This document shows, piece by piece, positions 21,501 through 32,323 of a DNA stretch of 64,000 nucleotides. The stretch spans positions 13,888,001-13,952,000 of the forward strand of contig NC_071331.1 of assembly GCF_010183535.1 (NCBI RefSeq), given 5' to 3'. This DNA comes from Caenorhabditis remanei (taxonomy: Eukaryota > Nematoda > Chromadorea > Rhabditida > Rhabditidae). The position numbers were made by a program, and so were the translations under genes. The notes below the pieces were generated by a model. The model did no database searches and had not been told where the DNA came from. It saw nothing but the letters and a program-made list of their open reading frames with translations. Within the stretch, counting starts at the first letter, position 1. Each line of letters starts with the position of its first letter.

Positions 21501-23463
21501 AGTACCCTATTTATCAATTCTAAGATGTCCTTAAGAGTGGGATCTCGTCACTTTGATCTTGCTCTTTTATCATCAAAAATCACAGACGGATTAGACAAGT
21601 TTTTGTGTAGTTATGCTGCTTTTTTGCCTTTTTATTCTAAAAACTTTGTCTGGTCTTCTCCATAATTAGGTTAGTCACGAAGCATATAATTTGTCTGTTT
21701 TTATTTTAATTTTTGAACAGAACTCTTGATATTTCTTGTTATTTCGATTGACTTCATTCGGAAAAGGGTAATTGTTGGAATACTCTTCTAAGGGCTACAG
21801 ACTTGTGTCCTTGTATGATCCTTAGGATTCAGTTCTCAAAATTGATTACACCAGACCGGTAAAAGTTGGTGAAATATGCTATTGACCAGAAAATAGAAAC
21901 ATCACAATGAAAATTGGTTTTCATTCTGATCCTCATTAGCCATGGTTCATTCAACTGTTTCTTTGTGAATTCCAAACATCATAGTCGAGAAAACACGACT
22001 AGACATATTCCCAGTGCTTTATCTTAACTCAACTCTATGGGAATTCATTCCGTTTATTTTTCAGTGGATCCTTCTTTACCTGAACATCTTCTGAAATTTA
22101 GACGGTTCGCTGCAAGATTCTGAGAATTATTCCACTAGTATAATTGCATTTTCGCCATTTTGTTGATAGCCATATGCATCATATTTATGCTTGACTCTTT
22201 CTCTTTTTTTCAGAAACCGAAAGGGCATTATTTGTTGATTGTCATCATCATCATTACAAAAAGAATAGAATAATTGCGTGGGAACGTCTCCCGATTTCTT
22301 GATATTTTCAGAAGAGACCTGCATATTTTTGTTCGTAAAAGCACGTCATCAGTCTGTGTGTTGCAATGATACTCTTTAGAAAAATTCAAGTAGAAGGACA
22401 CTGTCAAAGAGAGAAAATTCGAAAACTCTCGAAAGTTCTCACGTTGAATATTCAGAAGTGCTTCCTTCTTTCCACGAGTTTTTACACTTTTGAGGTTGAA
22501 ACCCCAGTGGAAAAGTTGCATTTCCAGGATAAAAGCTTTGAATTTTGAAAATTTTCAGTTTTTCTTTAGAACCAATCGGTATTAAAGAAAGAAATTGCAT
22601 AACCCCTTCGGTAGAATCCAAGTAATTCTGCAGAGAATCAGTAGTAGAAAGACCACACATTCCAAAAGTAGAATCCGACAATGGATTTTGAATAAACGGA
22701 AATTGAATTTCTCCGTTTCTTCCCGGTTCTCAGCGGACTTTTACTCACTTTATTCCCTTCTAACTCTACTATTTTTTGCATTTTGTTTCCTCCAATCGGT
22801 TCTTTTTTTCTAAAAATGGATTCTATTCTTTGAGCTATCAACCTCATTTTCAACAACAACCTAATCCTTTTGTTCTTGATTTCAGTTTTCCCGAAATGCG
22901 ATTTTCAATAGTCGCGATCTCTCTCAGACTGCACTACGATAATCTGGAAACAGACAAAAAACGGATTTCGGGCGAGAATGTAAATTTAAGTGGCTCATCT
23001 TGTTCCCTTTTTTGGTATAAAACCTAGCAATGAGAGAGAAAATTTGAATTGGAAAAACAAAGCCCACTGCCTTTTTTGTGCTTTGTTTTCGGAATTCCGA
23101 AAATTGGAAAGTATAAATTATTTCAGATAAAAATCAGAATGACACTACAGCTTTCTTCTTCTTATTTTTCCTCCAATTATAGTACGTCACTATAATTTTA
23201 AATGGGGATTACGGTAGTTTTTTGATTCTTCCTTCCTCTTCTTCTTCTTCTTCTTCTGATCATTCTTCTAGTTTTTGCTCCAAGTATTTCTAATTTTTTG
23301 TTGCATTTTCAGTTCTATTTCTAATCTGTGTTCACTCGTGAATCCAGAATCAGGATATTCATTTTCTCCTTATTCCTGCTAATTCACTTCTCTCCACTCT
23401 CTTTTCTGCTCGCTCCTTTTTCGTCCACTGAATCATTCATTCTATTGTTTTTTCCTCCTCTTC
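18561..23463. other. Gene-free DNA upstream of the GPCR gene
   Basis: Nearly 5 kb without a supportable gene. There is a short tandem GGACAGACGGACAGA near 18835, a CTTCTTC run near 23240 and generally AT-rich, pyrimidine-rich sequence. It may hold the regulatory region of the receptor gene that follows, or unseen non-coding exons. The many short open frames lack splice support and family resemblance. Confidence 0.5.
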
Positions 23464-23496
23464 ATGATGTTTTTCTTTAAGGGTATCCCTATTGTA

Positions 23497-25508
23497 ATGG
23501 AGGGATTCTCCTCAAATTTCACCACGACTTCCTCTATTGAAGACGAAAGTTCAGAAGATGATCAACAGCCACGTGGGTTTTGGTTTTTTATATCTGAAAT
23601 GGAATTCATAGAATACCGGAAAGGAGCATTTGAAGGCATCGGAAATTCTTCCGCCTCTTCGATTTGCAATTTTTCTGGAAATAATTTCTCTGCAACCGTT
23701 AAAATTATTCGCATCATGCATATAAGTTAGTTTATTTAAAATTCAAGAATATCGGAAAATCTGAACCTAGATCTAGAAGAAAGATACTAAACACAAGAAA
23801 TCTGGTTCCTTATATCTCTATTTATCTCCATTTTCAATGCTTTTTTTCACTGCGGAACGTCTGAAAAACAAGAAGAAAGGTCCCTGGGTGAAAGACGAGA
23901 AAACATCAGGAATCATGGTCGGATTCCCCTTCAGATTACTCACATCCGCCACTCGTGTTCCTTCTTAATTCTTGAGTATCTTCCTCCAGTTTTAGCTAAA
24001 TGCCATTTTTCATTTGTAGGTTTTTTAAAATTTTTGTTTCTGAATTGCTTACAGCCAGTGATACTAGAAACTAAGCGCTCTTAGAACTTAGTTTCAGAAT
24101 TTTAGTGATTCAAAACAGTAAAGGAAATTTTCTATTCATTACCTATTCACTATTTTTTCAGACGTCGACATGTCGTTTGCCAAAGGGTTTATGACATTCG
24201 TCTACATTCTTGTCTGTCTTGTTGGAACACCGGGAAACCTATGGATTATCTATAAACTATTCCGTGCTAAGTGAGTTTTTGAAACCCGGCTACAGTAACC
24301 TAATCTTCTTGCAGGCTTTGGAGTGGTGCTTCAGTTCAATTGACTGTATCTCAAAGATCTCGAATCTATATTTTCGCTCTCGCCTGTTCAGATCTCCTCC
24401 TTCTTCTAACTCTTCCTCCAACTGCCAGTTACAACTACAACGGAACTTGGGTGTTCGGATCGGCAGCCTGTTACATCATTCGTTCGGTTGAAATCTTTGC
24501 GAAACTATTCTCGGTGATCCTGTTGACTGTGATGAGTTTGGAGAGATATATCATTGTTTGCACGAGGTTAGTTCAAGCACGACAATAATAACAATGAGTT
24601 AATCCGAATGCGGGTTGAATAGGAGTCAGATTATGTCGTAGAGAAGATGCCTGAATGAGAAATACCTAGGTCTTCCGTAATAAAATACATTCGAAAACAA
24701 TCTTAAGGGATTCTTTATTACATTCAAACCATCTAATTTCCAGACTTCGTCATGTATACCGTGCCTGGATGTCTTTGGTTCCTCTTGGTATTGGCACAGT
24801 CCTCGGAGTTCTTGTCCCAACTATTATGCACTATCTATATCTTCAACATTTCACTGTCGGATACGAAGGATCAGAAGTCACTTGGGTTTGTCTTCCCATC
24901 ATGACAAATGAGGTCTTCAACACATTCGCTCAATACACATTTGCCGTCGGTTTCATCATTCCGTTCGCCATAATGACTGCTTGCTATATACTGCTCGTTC
25001 GTCATGTCAAGTCGAAATATAAGATGCGTCGAGCTCAGCAGACAACAACATTGGCGAAATCGGGAAAAGAGCCAAGATATATGAGTGAAGTGAGGAAGAG
25101 CATTTGGAGAATCGCCGTCTTTCATTTCGTTTGTTGGGCACCGTTCTGGGGATTCACTATGTTGCCGAATTTCATATATCAAATTGATCAATACTTGAAC
25201 GGAGATCATGAAGAAGAAAGTGGTGGAGAGAGCATCTTGTAAGATTTCGTTTTTTTCTTGTTCTTTAATTTAACTTTTTATTTTTCAGTTTGGTCTATTG
25301 TCGCTTGGTAGCAAACTGTCTTCCGTATATCAATGCAGCAGGTATCAAAATCTCAAACGAAAAGAAACCAAACTATTGCTTTTCAGGGAATTGGGTTCTC
25401 TATGCTCTTCTCAACGTGGATGTTCGTAAGCACATTTACAATCAACCAAAGAAGAAGAGAAAGTTCACTCTGAAATTCAATCCAGTCAACACATCGTCCA
25501 ACTGTTAA
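23497..25508 (+). CDS. Rhodopsin-class neuropeptide-type GPCR
   Basis: Six exons (about 23497-23572, 24162-24270, 24315-24566, 24744-25238, 25289-25341, 25387-25508) join in frame to about 370 residues. The extracellular N-terminus has an NFT glycosylation site. TM1 has the GTPGN motif, TM2 has LACSDLLLLLTLP, and a conserved Cys precedes TM3 (GSAACYI). TM3 ends in ERYIIVCTR, the DRY-box position. TM6 has FHFVCWAPFW, and TM7 has NCLPYINAAGNWVLY in place of the NPxxY region. A KKKRK basic tail follows. These features fit a plasma-membrane peptide receptor of the somatostatin/allatostatin-C-like type found in nematodes (npr genes); the ligand cannot be told. An in-frame upstream ATG at 23464 would add 11 residues. 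The gene converges with the minus-strand gene ending at 25640. Confidence 0.88.
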
Positions 25509-25639
25509 TTCAACGACAATTCATGTAGTGATAGGTCTTAAAAATCCCCAGTTAATGATCTCTTTCCGGGTTTTTGATAAAGCCAAAATGAATAAATTAT
25601 TGATAACAAATTTATTTTACTTCTTTAAATAAAAACAAA

Positions 25640-26218
25640 TCAAAGCATAACCATATCGTCGGAATCTCTTCTATGAGTTGTCGAATCTTCTGCAGCTAAT
25701 TGACGGACACGGTCGGCGGCTGATGGGCCTCTTCCGGTGGTTTGTTGATTGGTGGAACACAGAAGACGACGGATTAGGAAAGTGGTGGCGGGAAGGACGA
25801 GACAGATTGGGAGTACGATTATCATTATGACAATCTGGAAACGCAGAATAGATAGCATTCGAAACACTTTCCCGAGTTTCCCGAACTTACCCAAACTCTC
25901 ATATGGAAACAACATTCTTTGTTCAGATGGCCACAACATTTATAAAATGAAAGAAGAGTTTCTTCTGGGCATTGGTTTCCAACTCGGTTCGTCGGACACC
26001 ATATCGCATCACTTTCTGCTTCCGACGCCGTCTGAAAAACTTATTTGATATCTGAAAAAAACACCCTCAAAGCCTACCGTAATCTCAATAGTTCTCTCTC
26101 TGTCGATGTCAGTGTCAACCAGATCATATGCCAATGAAAATGAGAAAAATACAATGAGTAATTGTAAAAAACAAGTAAAATATAATGAATAAAACGCTTT
26201 TCGACGAGAAAAGAGCAT
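25640..26218 (-). CDS. Small Cys-rich single-pass membrane protein
   Basis: Three exons read from the ATG at 26218 give about 145 residues. A signal peptide (FTCFLQLLIVFFSFSLA) is followed by an ectodomain with a compact cysteine pattern (WCPTN, CPEE, FYKCCG, ECCFHMRVW). One membrane helix follows (IVIMIIVLPICLVLP), then a Ser/Thr/Arg-rich cytoplasmic tail ending DSDDMVML. The type I topology and the YKCCG...CC pattern resemble a nematode-specific family of small surface proteins of unknown function. Introns are short with good splice ends. It converges with the GPCR gene; the two stop codons are about 130 nt apart. Confidence 0.7.
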
Positions 26219-26696
26219 CAAGAAAGCGACAATCGATAGAGCATTTCTCTGCAGAGTTGAGAGCACGAGTCCACGGTCATTTCACTGTAATTTCAGCCAA
26301 TTTGAATATGAAACGGCGATGGTTTTCTTCTCTTTTCTCGTCTTTTCGAATGGAAACTGTACGAAACATTTTTAATGAATCGAATGGAAGAAAGTCGGTA
26401 TTTTTCTTTTCACTTTCAAATCAGTTCTTCAATTTGAAAACTGAATTTCTATTCTATCCCTCTAATTTGATTGAAAAAATAAACAAGGCATCAACAACAA
26501 ATTTGGACGAGATCATCGGTTTATTTTGAAGCAAATCAAGCAAAAAACCGGGGGGAATAAGATGAGAAGAAAGAGACAAAAGTGAAGGTCATATATACAA
26601 CACAAACCGGAATGCATTCTCGAAGTATATAATAATTACTACACAAATAAAGAATAAGACGAGACAAGATGTCAGAATTCTCAAATCACCAAACAA
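26219..26696. other. No gene seen
   Basis: Intergenic DNA upstream of the Cys-rich membrane protein and downstream of the ground-like gene. A 114-codon open frame on the plus strand here has no splice support or recognisable similarity. Confidence 0.5.
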
Positions 26697-27442
26697 TTAC
26701 ATTGGTCTGAAAGCATAGCATGTGACATCATCATTCGCCACTTGGCAGTAGGTTTCAGTGTATGCAACATATGAGAAGTCTCCCTTTGCGCAGATAACGT
26801 TGAATTTTCCGAACATTTTCTCTTCGGCAGCCTTTTGGATGGCACGTTTCGAGATTGTGGGATCACGGTTCATGTTCTGAAATTTCAAAGTTTCTCATGC
26901 AGATCCCGGCGAAATGAGCACTTACATTTTCCATCACTCTTCTGAGTTTCTTGCTGTTGCAGGTTGGATCCTCCTCTTGCTCTTCAGTGGTGAACAGCTG
27001 AAATAGTATTGTTTTACAACTGTATATCACCGTAATATCCGGATTTCCGGAAGTTATTAGAATATACCTTTGATCCGTGAGTTCTGTGTCTAGCCATGAA
27101 TCTACATGGACTTCCACACCGACAGCAGCAATCATTGGCAGGTTGCATTGCGTATTGAGTGAAAACTGGAGCTGGAGCATACGATTGACATGGAGAGTAC
27201 GCTGGTGGTGGTGGTGGTGGGCACATCGGTGGTGGCGGTGGTGGCGGTGGTGGAGGACATGGAGGTGGTGGTGGACAGAATTGAGGTGGGCAGATTGGAG
27301 GAGGTGGGCATGGAAGAGGAGGAGGAGCACACATCGGAGGTGGAGGTGGAGGACATGGTGGAGGTCCCATTGAGCAACATCCTCCGAAAGTGGATGAAGC
27401 TATGGGAATGATTGAGAGAAGAATTGAAATGGGAAGAAGCAT
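26697..27442 (-). CDS. grl-4: Ground-like domain secreted protein
   Basis: Three exons give about 200 residues. A signal peptide (LLPISILLSIIPIASS) is followed by a Cys/Pro-rich tract of CPPPPPP repeats, a Cys cluster (NDCCCRCGSPC), and a C-terminal ground-like domain. That domain begins at TCNSKKLRRVM and includes KMFGKFNVIC, GDFSYVAY and YCQV, the usual CN...FxxIC...GxFSY...YC pattern. Ground-like proteins are Hedgehog-related secreted proteins of nematodes, thought to act in the extracellular matrix and cuticle. A TTTTCAG acceptor precedes the ATG directly, consistent with trans-splicing. The symbol is suggested because I recall C. elegans grl-4 lying next to rps-8, as here; the family is secure, the exact orthologue less so. 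Confidence 0.85.
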
Positions 27443-28257
27443 CTGAAAATGAATATTCAGAGAATGATACAAACTACTGTAGTTCTTTTTCGACAGGATT
27501 ACGAGAGGGTAATTGAGGGATTTTTGGATTAGAAGAAGAGATTGTTCGGTTCCGGTGAAAGAAGAGAAACAATATGAAGGAATGTGACAAGAAAACGGTT
27601 TGAATAGGTTTCTGATCGTCACTTGCCCTCTTCTCATCAATAAGATTTTGAATTGAAACAAAGAAGAGAAGATGGCATTCTCATGTCATCCCTCTTTCCT
27701 TTTATACCTATCCCCATTTTGACCCTGACTACTTCGCTTTTAGCACCGCCTCTATACCTATTTGCCATCGAGAATTTGACCCTCCAGAACAGGTTTCCGA
27801 GACAGCTTCTCCCTCTTTTTGAATTGGATGAGTAATCGTGTTACGTCACCTATTAATTATAGAGACGAGTAGGTGAATCCTATTCCTTTCTTTTCTGTTA
27901 TTCTCCAATTCACACCGTGGTTCAACTTTTTGATTTCTATTCTGCGAAACCAATCTGGAAGTTTAGTCGTGGAATTTTTTTTACATGAAAAGATGATTTG
28001 AATTATGTTAATGAAAAGTGAACCTCCTTTGTTCGCCACCAAGGTTATCTATGCAGTTTGTGAAGCATCGTCTCAGGCCATTACTTTATCCACTTTCTTA
28101 TTCATTCCCCCATCTGTCCCCACGGAACTGGTTGTTGAAGAATGAGTAAGCCCTCATATCATTCAATGTGTGATTCTGTCGGTGTGCTAATAATGCTAGT
28201 AACAATTTGTTTATGTTTTATAAAATAACAAAACAAGAAACAATCACAAAAAGGCAT
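27443..28257. other. No gene seen
   Basis: About 800 nt of intergenic DNA. It should contain the promoter of the ground-like gene and the 3' end of rps-8. No further feature could be supported. Confidence 0.5.
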
Positions 28258-29174
28258 TTACTTGGCCTTCTTGGCACGAATCTTGCGAAGGTAGAAATCG
28301 AGTTCCTTTCCTTCGAGAATGTATCCGTTGGCTTGTCCGACTTGTCCTGGGGAGGAAGAGAGGCGAGCTGTAAATTCAGAAATGAAGACTAGGCATCTGA
28401 CAATTAACGAAAATCGTATTCGTAGGAATTAATTAATGCTATCCTGACTTCACTTTTCTAACCGATCGTATGTTAAACCTAGTTCGAAAGAATATCTACA
28501 TTTATCTTACCGAGAAGACGTCCAGTGTTGAATTGCTCGGTAAGGAGGGCATCGACAGCGGCGGTCTTTTGACGCTCTGTGTACTTCTTCAAGGTGTGGT
28601 TGGATCTCTTCTTGTTAAGGATGGCGTTGTCCTCCTCGGAAAGCTTGGCGTTCTTCTTTCTGGCCAATGGAACGGCGTAATGAGCCTCATACCATTGACG
28701 GAATGGAGCGGCATCAACGCTGACGATGGCTCCTTTCACAAGGGTCTTGGTACGGACCAACTCGTTGTTGGTAGCGTTGTACATAGTATCAACGATACGG
28801 GTCTTGCGAGTGGTTTCTAAAATTCTTCAATAATTTTGATGCTCTGATAATGAACAAAAAACTAACGCTCAGAGGCCCAGGAAAAGTTTCCAGTGTCGAG
28901 ACGGAGTGCTCTGTACTTGAGGTTTCCTCCACGAGTGCGAACGAGACGAACGCGTTGAGCTCCAATCTAAAAAAATACTGTTGTTTAAAATATTGATCTT
29001 AGAAGTGAGAGCTATTATATCAGTTCATGCTAGAAATCACCGTTGTAATTTTCAGAAACACTAACCTTGGTGTTGGCAGCTGGACGTCCGAGCTCGAACT
29101 TCCTCTTCTTGTGTGGAACCGGGCGAGTAGCTCCGGTCTTGTAGCGCTTATGCCAGGAGTCGCGCGAGATACCC
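28258..29174 (-). CDS. rps-8: 40S ribosomal protein S8 (eS8)
   Basis: Four exons encode the complete eS8 protein of about 208 residues: [11 protein letters not shown] at the N-terminus, then [29 protein letters not shown], the [13 protein letters not shown] block and [10 protein letters not shown] at the C-terminus. It is a structural part of the small ribosomal subunit in the cytoplasm. A perfect TTTTCAG acceptor sits one base before the ATG, so the mRNA is very probably trans-spliced. Codon use is biased towards the optimal set (GGA, CGT/CGC, AAG, CTC), as expected for a highly expressed gene and unlike its neighbours. The introns (about 140, 57 and 96 nt) show no convincing snoRNA. Confidence 0.97.
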
Positions 29175-30111
29175 ATGCTGAAAATATCAATTTTGAGTAT
29201 TTTAGTAATTTTTAGAAAAAAAACGGGTAAGAAATGGGTAAGAAACTAAAAAAATGACATTCAAAAATTTTAGGCCACTTTTTCCTGTAAAAAATAACTC
29301 CAACTAAATAGAAGAGTTTCATATAGGTGTTTAATGATTCAAAATGTGTCCTAAAATATTATTCAAGAAAAAGCACAGAAAATAGCGGAAAAAAGATTAA
29401 AAAAAGAAACTCGGGCCTAAAATTCTCTGTGGAAAATAAGAGCGCCGCTTGCCTTGGGGGAGCGATCGTGGCGAGACCCGCCGCCCGCGTAATGCCATGT
29501 CCCTTTAAAAAAAGTTTATATTTCGCTCGTTCGCTCTTTTTTCTGGCTTCAAGGTTTCAGAGAATTTATTTATATTTGAGTTTTTCGGTCGAAAAAAAAT
29601 GATTCGAAAATGATTTATTATTCAGATTACTCCAGAAAAAATTTATATCAACGGATAAATTTAATTTTTGATGTTTATTAAATCATTCAAAGGTTTTCTT
29701 TGCACGCAGAAAATGTTTCCACTCAAATGTGTTTGAAAACACTAGTTTTTACAAGTTCTTGTCACAAACTATCATTTATTATGCGAGAAACTTTGTTATA
29801 AATAGTTTTATTGTGAAAAATGTGTCTAGCTAAAAATTGCTAGCCGACTCAACTGGTTGACATAACTTTTAAACGAAAGTAACTGCGGGGAAACATTACG
29901 AAAACGGTATCACAAAATATGTAAAGAAGAGCTCTTGGACAAAAGAAGACGATAGGAAGAGGAATAATTGTTGTACAAAAGCGAACGGTACACGAAGTTC
30001 TAAAGAAACGACAGAAAAAAGCAAAAATAGGTCTCTACAAGCGGAATTTTCTTGTTGGTCATTGAAATCATTAGAAATTATTGAAATCGATTGTTTTAAT
30101 TTGAGCGAGGA
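29175..30111. promoter_or_regulatory. rps-8 upstream region with GC-rich element
   Basis: Most of this stretch is AT-rich and holds no gene. A GC-rich island at about 29440-29495 contains GTGGCGAGACCC and CCGCCGCCCGCG, 270-320 nt upstream of the rps-8 start. It stands out sharply from the surroundings and is probably a promoter element. This is inferred from position and composition only. Confidence 0.35.
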
Positions 30112-32323
30112 TTAAAAGGAAGATGACTGGAGCTGTGCTAAGAATTTTGGTAGCTGTTGTAGGGAAATACATGAGTCTTCGAATGTTGAAGCTGATGCGA
30201 CGATCTGAAAACCAGAATTATTAAAATGTTCCACAAAAAAATGAAATCGAACCTGTGCACCGAGGTATGCTGCGTTATACCGCCACGGACTGATGTTGAC
30301 TTGTGTGTGAATCGTGTTTGGAACAACGGTTGAGAGTTCTTGCTCAAGTTTTTCAGCGAGTCCGGGCATCAGAGAAGCACCACCAGCCAAGTATATATTT
30401 CTGAAAAAAGTTTTTTATATTCGTAAGATAAATATAATAGCTACCTGTAAAGAGTCCTCCGACTATCAATTGGGCTTTGTAAGATAGCTTCGTGAATGAG
30501 CTGATGAAGTCCTTTGGTGTCAAGTCCCCACTTCTTTGGCTTGAATAGACCTTCTGTGCATAAGAATCGAGAATTGTCAATATCGAATCTCGTCTGCATT
30601 CCTGGAACTGGTGTGAATGCATCCAGTGAAATTCTAGCCTCTTTGTTCTCTGTTTTCTCTTCTTTTTGGTAATCCTCTGGTACATATGTCGTCTGAAAAA
30701 ATTGTTAAGCTCAAAGAAACGGGTAACGAGGAAAGCTCACCTGTTCTAATGCAAATCTCAGAATCAGTTTCTCAACTGGACTCTGGAATGCATACAATCC
30801 TTTATTGTGAGCACTCAATGAACTTCTCAATGAATCTCCCATTTGTTGTGATCCATACGGAATGGAGCAGATTGCCGACTCGACGACATATCCATCAATT
30901 ACTGGAACAATGTTAACTCGCTCTCCAATATCAACTACAACTCCAGTTGTGACGTCATAAGCATAAAGAATCAGTGATGGTTGACGAGTGATTGCTGCTG
31001 CCTGAAAAATTAATTTTTTACAGATTCATACAAATGTTTAAACTAACTTGGAACTTGATATCTTCCAAACAGATCTGCAATAGCTCTCCGATCAAAACAG
31101 TCGGAATATTTTGTGGAATTGAAAGAAGAACTTTATACTTCCATGGTTCCACTTTAAGTTCTTTTGTGATTTTTCCAATAACTGCCTTCAGAACATCTTT
31201 ATCAATTGAATATCTCTCCACTGATGGGTCTGTGGCTGAAATTGGTCTCACGAAGTCTCCATTGTGCCGAACTTCAGGTTTGTAGGCATCTTCCCCAACA
31301 ATAATCTTTCCATCATCAGTTCGAACTGCAATTGCTGGGAAGAATGCTTGTGGAAGTGATGGTTCAGTCGTAAGGACTCCAGCTCTGATTGAACAAGATC
31401 CCAATTCGAGGATCAAAACTCTTTCAGTCAAATGCTGGAAGGCACGGGGAATTGGTTTCACGTATGCATCGATCAAAGAAGATGCGCAATGTGAAAGAAA
31501 CGATTGACGCCATTTATCAAACACTGCTGATGGAACTCTAAAAAAAACTTTACATAACTTCTGAATAGTTATTCTGAAAATAATCAAACCTGCAGTAATA
31601 TTTGACATGTTCCCTTCCTCCATGAATCGTCAATGTTCTTTCATCCTTGTTTGCATCGACATCAGCTCCAGATAAAACAAGTTCTTGAGCTGCAGCTTCG
31701 CCGGCGTAGTGACTTGCGAAGATCTGGAGACGTCCTTCCTTCATTCTGATGTACTGTTTCATCCACCCTTCGTTGTCCAGCCCATCTGCTTTCGTTACCT
31801 CATCAGCAGGAACCTCAAATTAACTATTTATATTCTGGTACATTCAAAGAACGTATGAATCTATATATCTTCAAGAGAACTATTGGGTGAGGCTCCGCCC
31901 ATCTCCACACTCCGCATAGAGAAACGCGGAACCCGTAAGGTGTCGGTACACAATCTGCATGACCTCCCAACAATCTACTCTTATGTTAACTCTGGTTCCT
32001 CTGCATTTGACCGTGAAAATCTTTCGCCTTTTACTAAAGATTTCCGTGCAAAGGAGCAAACTCTGAGTATTATAAACAATTTTTGGAGTCCCCTCGAAAG
32101 AGCGGGACAAAATGATCAGAATTCTCACCTCAACGTGGCCTTCCATTGTGACGAAACGATTGCGTTTTGTCTCAACTCTTGGTTCGTAAGAGATCTCATA
32201 GAGTGCTTTGAGTAGATGTTTCGGATCCCATTCACGTAGAGCATTAGCTTCTTCAGCTTTCAGACTGTCTGATCTTCCAACGCCATTCTCCATTTCAACA
32301 CCGTTGATTTCCAAATCTGGCAT
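30112..32323 (-). CDS. PH-domain / actin-related fusion protein
   Basis: Seven exons give about 550 residues. The N-terminus is acidic (MPDLEINGVEMENGVG). It is followed by a pleckstrin-homology-like region with EGWMKQYIRMKEGRLQIFAS, an ERTLTIHGG strand and the closing helix FDKWRQSFLSHC. The remainder is an actin-fold protein: VLILELGSCSIRAGV (phosphate-1 loop), KVLLSIPQN, YDVTTGVVVDIGERVNIVPVIDGYVV (phosphate-2) and IYLAGGASLMPGLAEKLEQEL (adenosine region), ending near YNAAYLGAQ. Several actin core residues differ, so it may not polymerise. It probably links membrane phosphoinositides to a cytoskeletal or dynactin-like complex (inference). A TTTTCCAG acceptor lies seven bases before the ATG. 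Confidence 0.82.

Noticed and set aside
26185..26529. 114-codon plus-strand frame
   Set aside because: Overlaps the first exon of the Cys-rich membrane gene in antisense and has no splice support.
27077..27411. Open frames of Trp/Arg or Val/Glu repeats
   Set aside because: Shadow frames of the Pro-rich coding repeat in the ground-like gene.
28975..29063. C/D-box snoRNA in an rps-8 intron
   Set aside because: Only weak matches to the C and D boxes and no terminal stem, so not supported.
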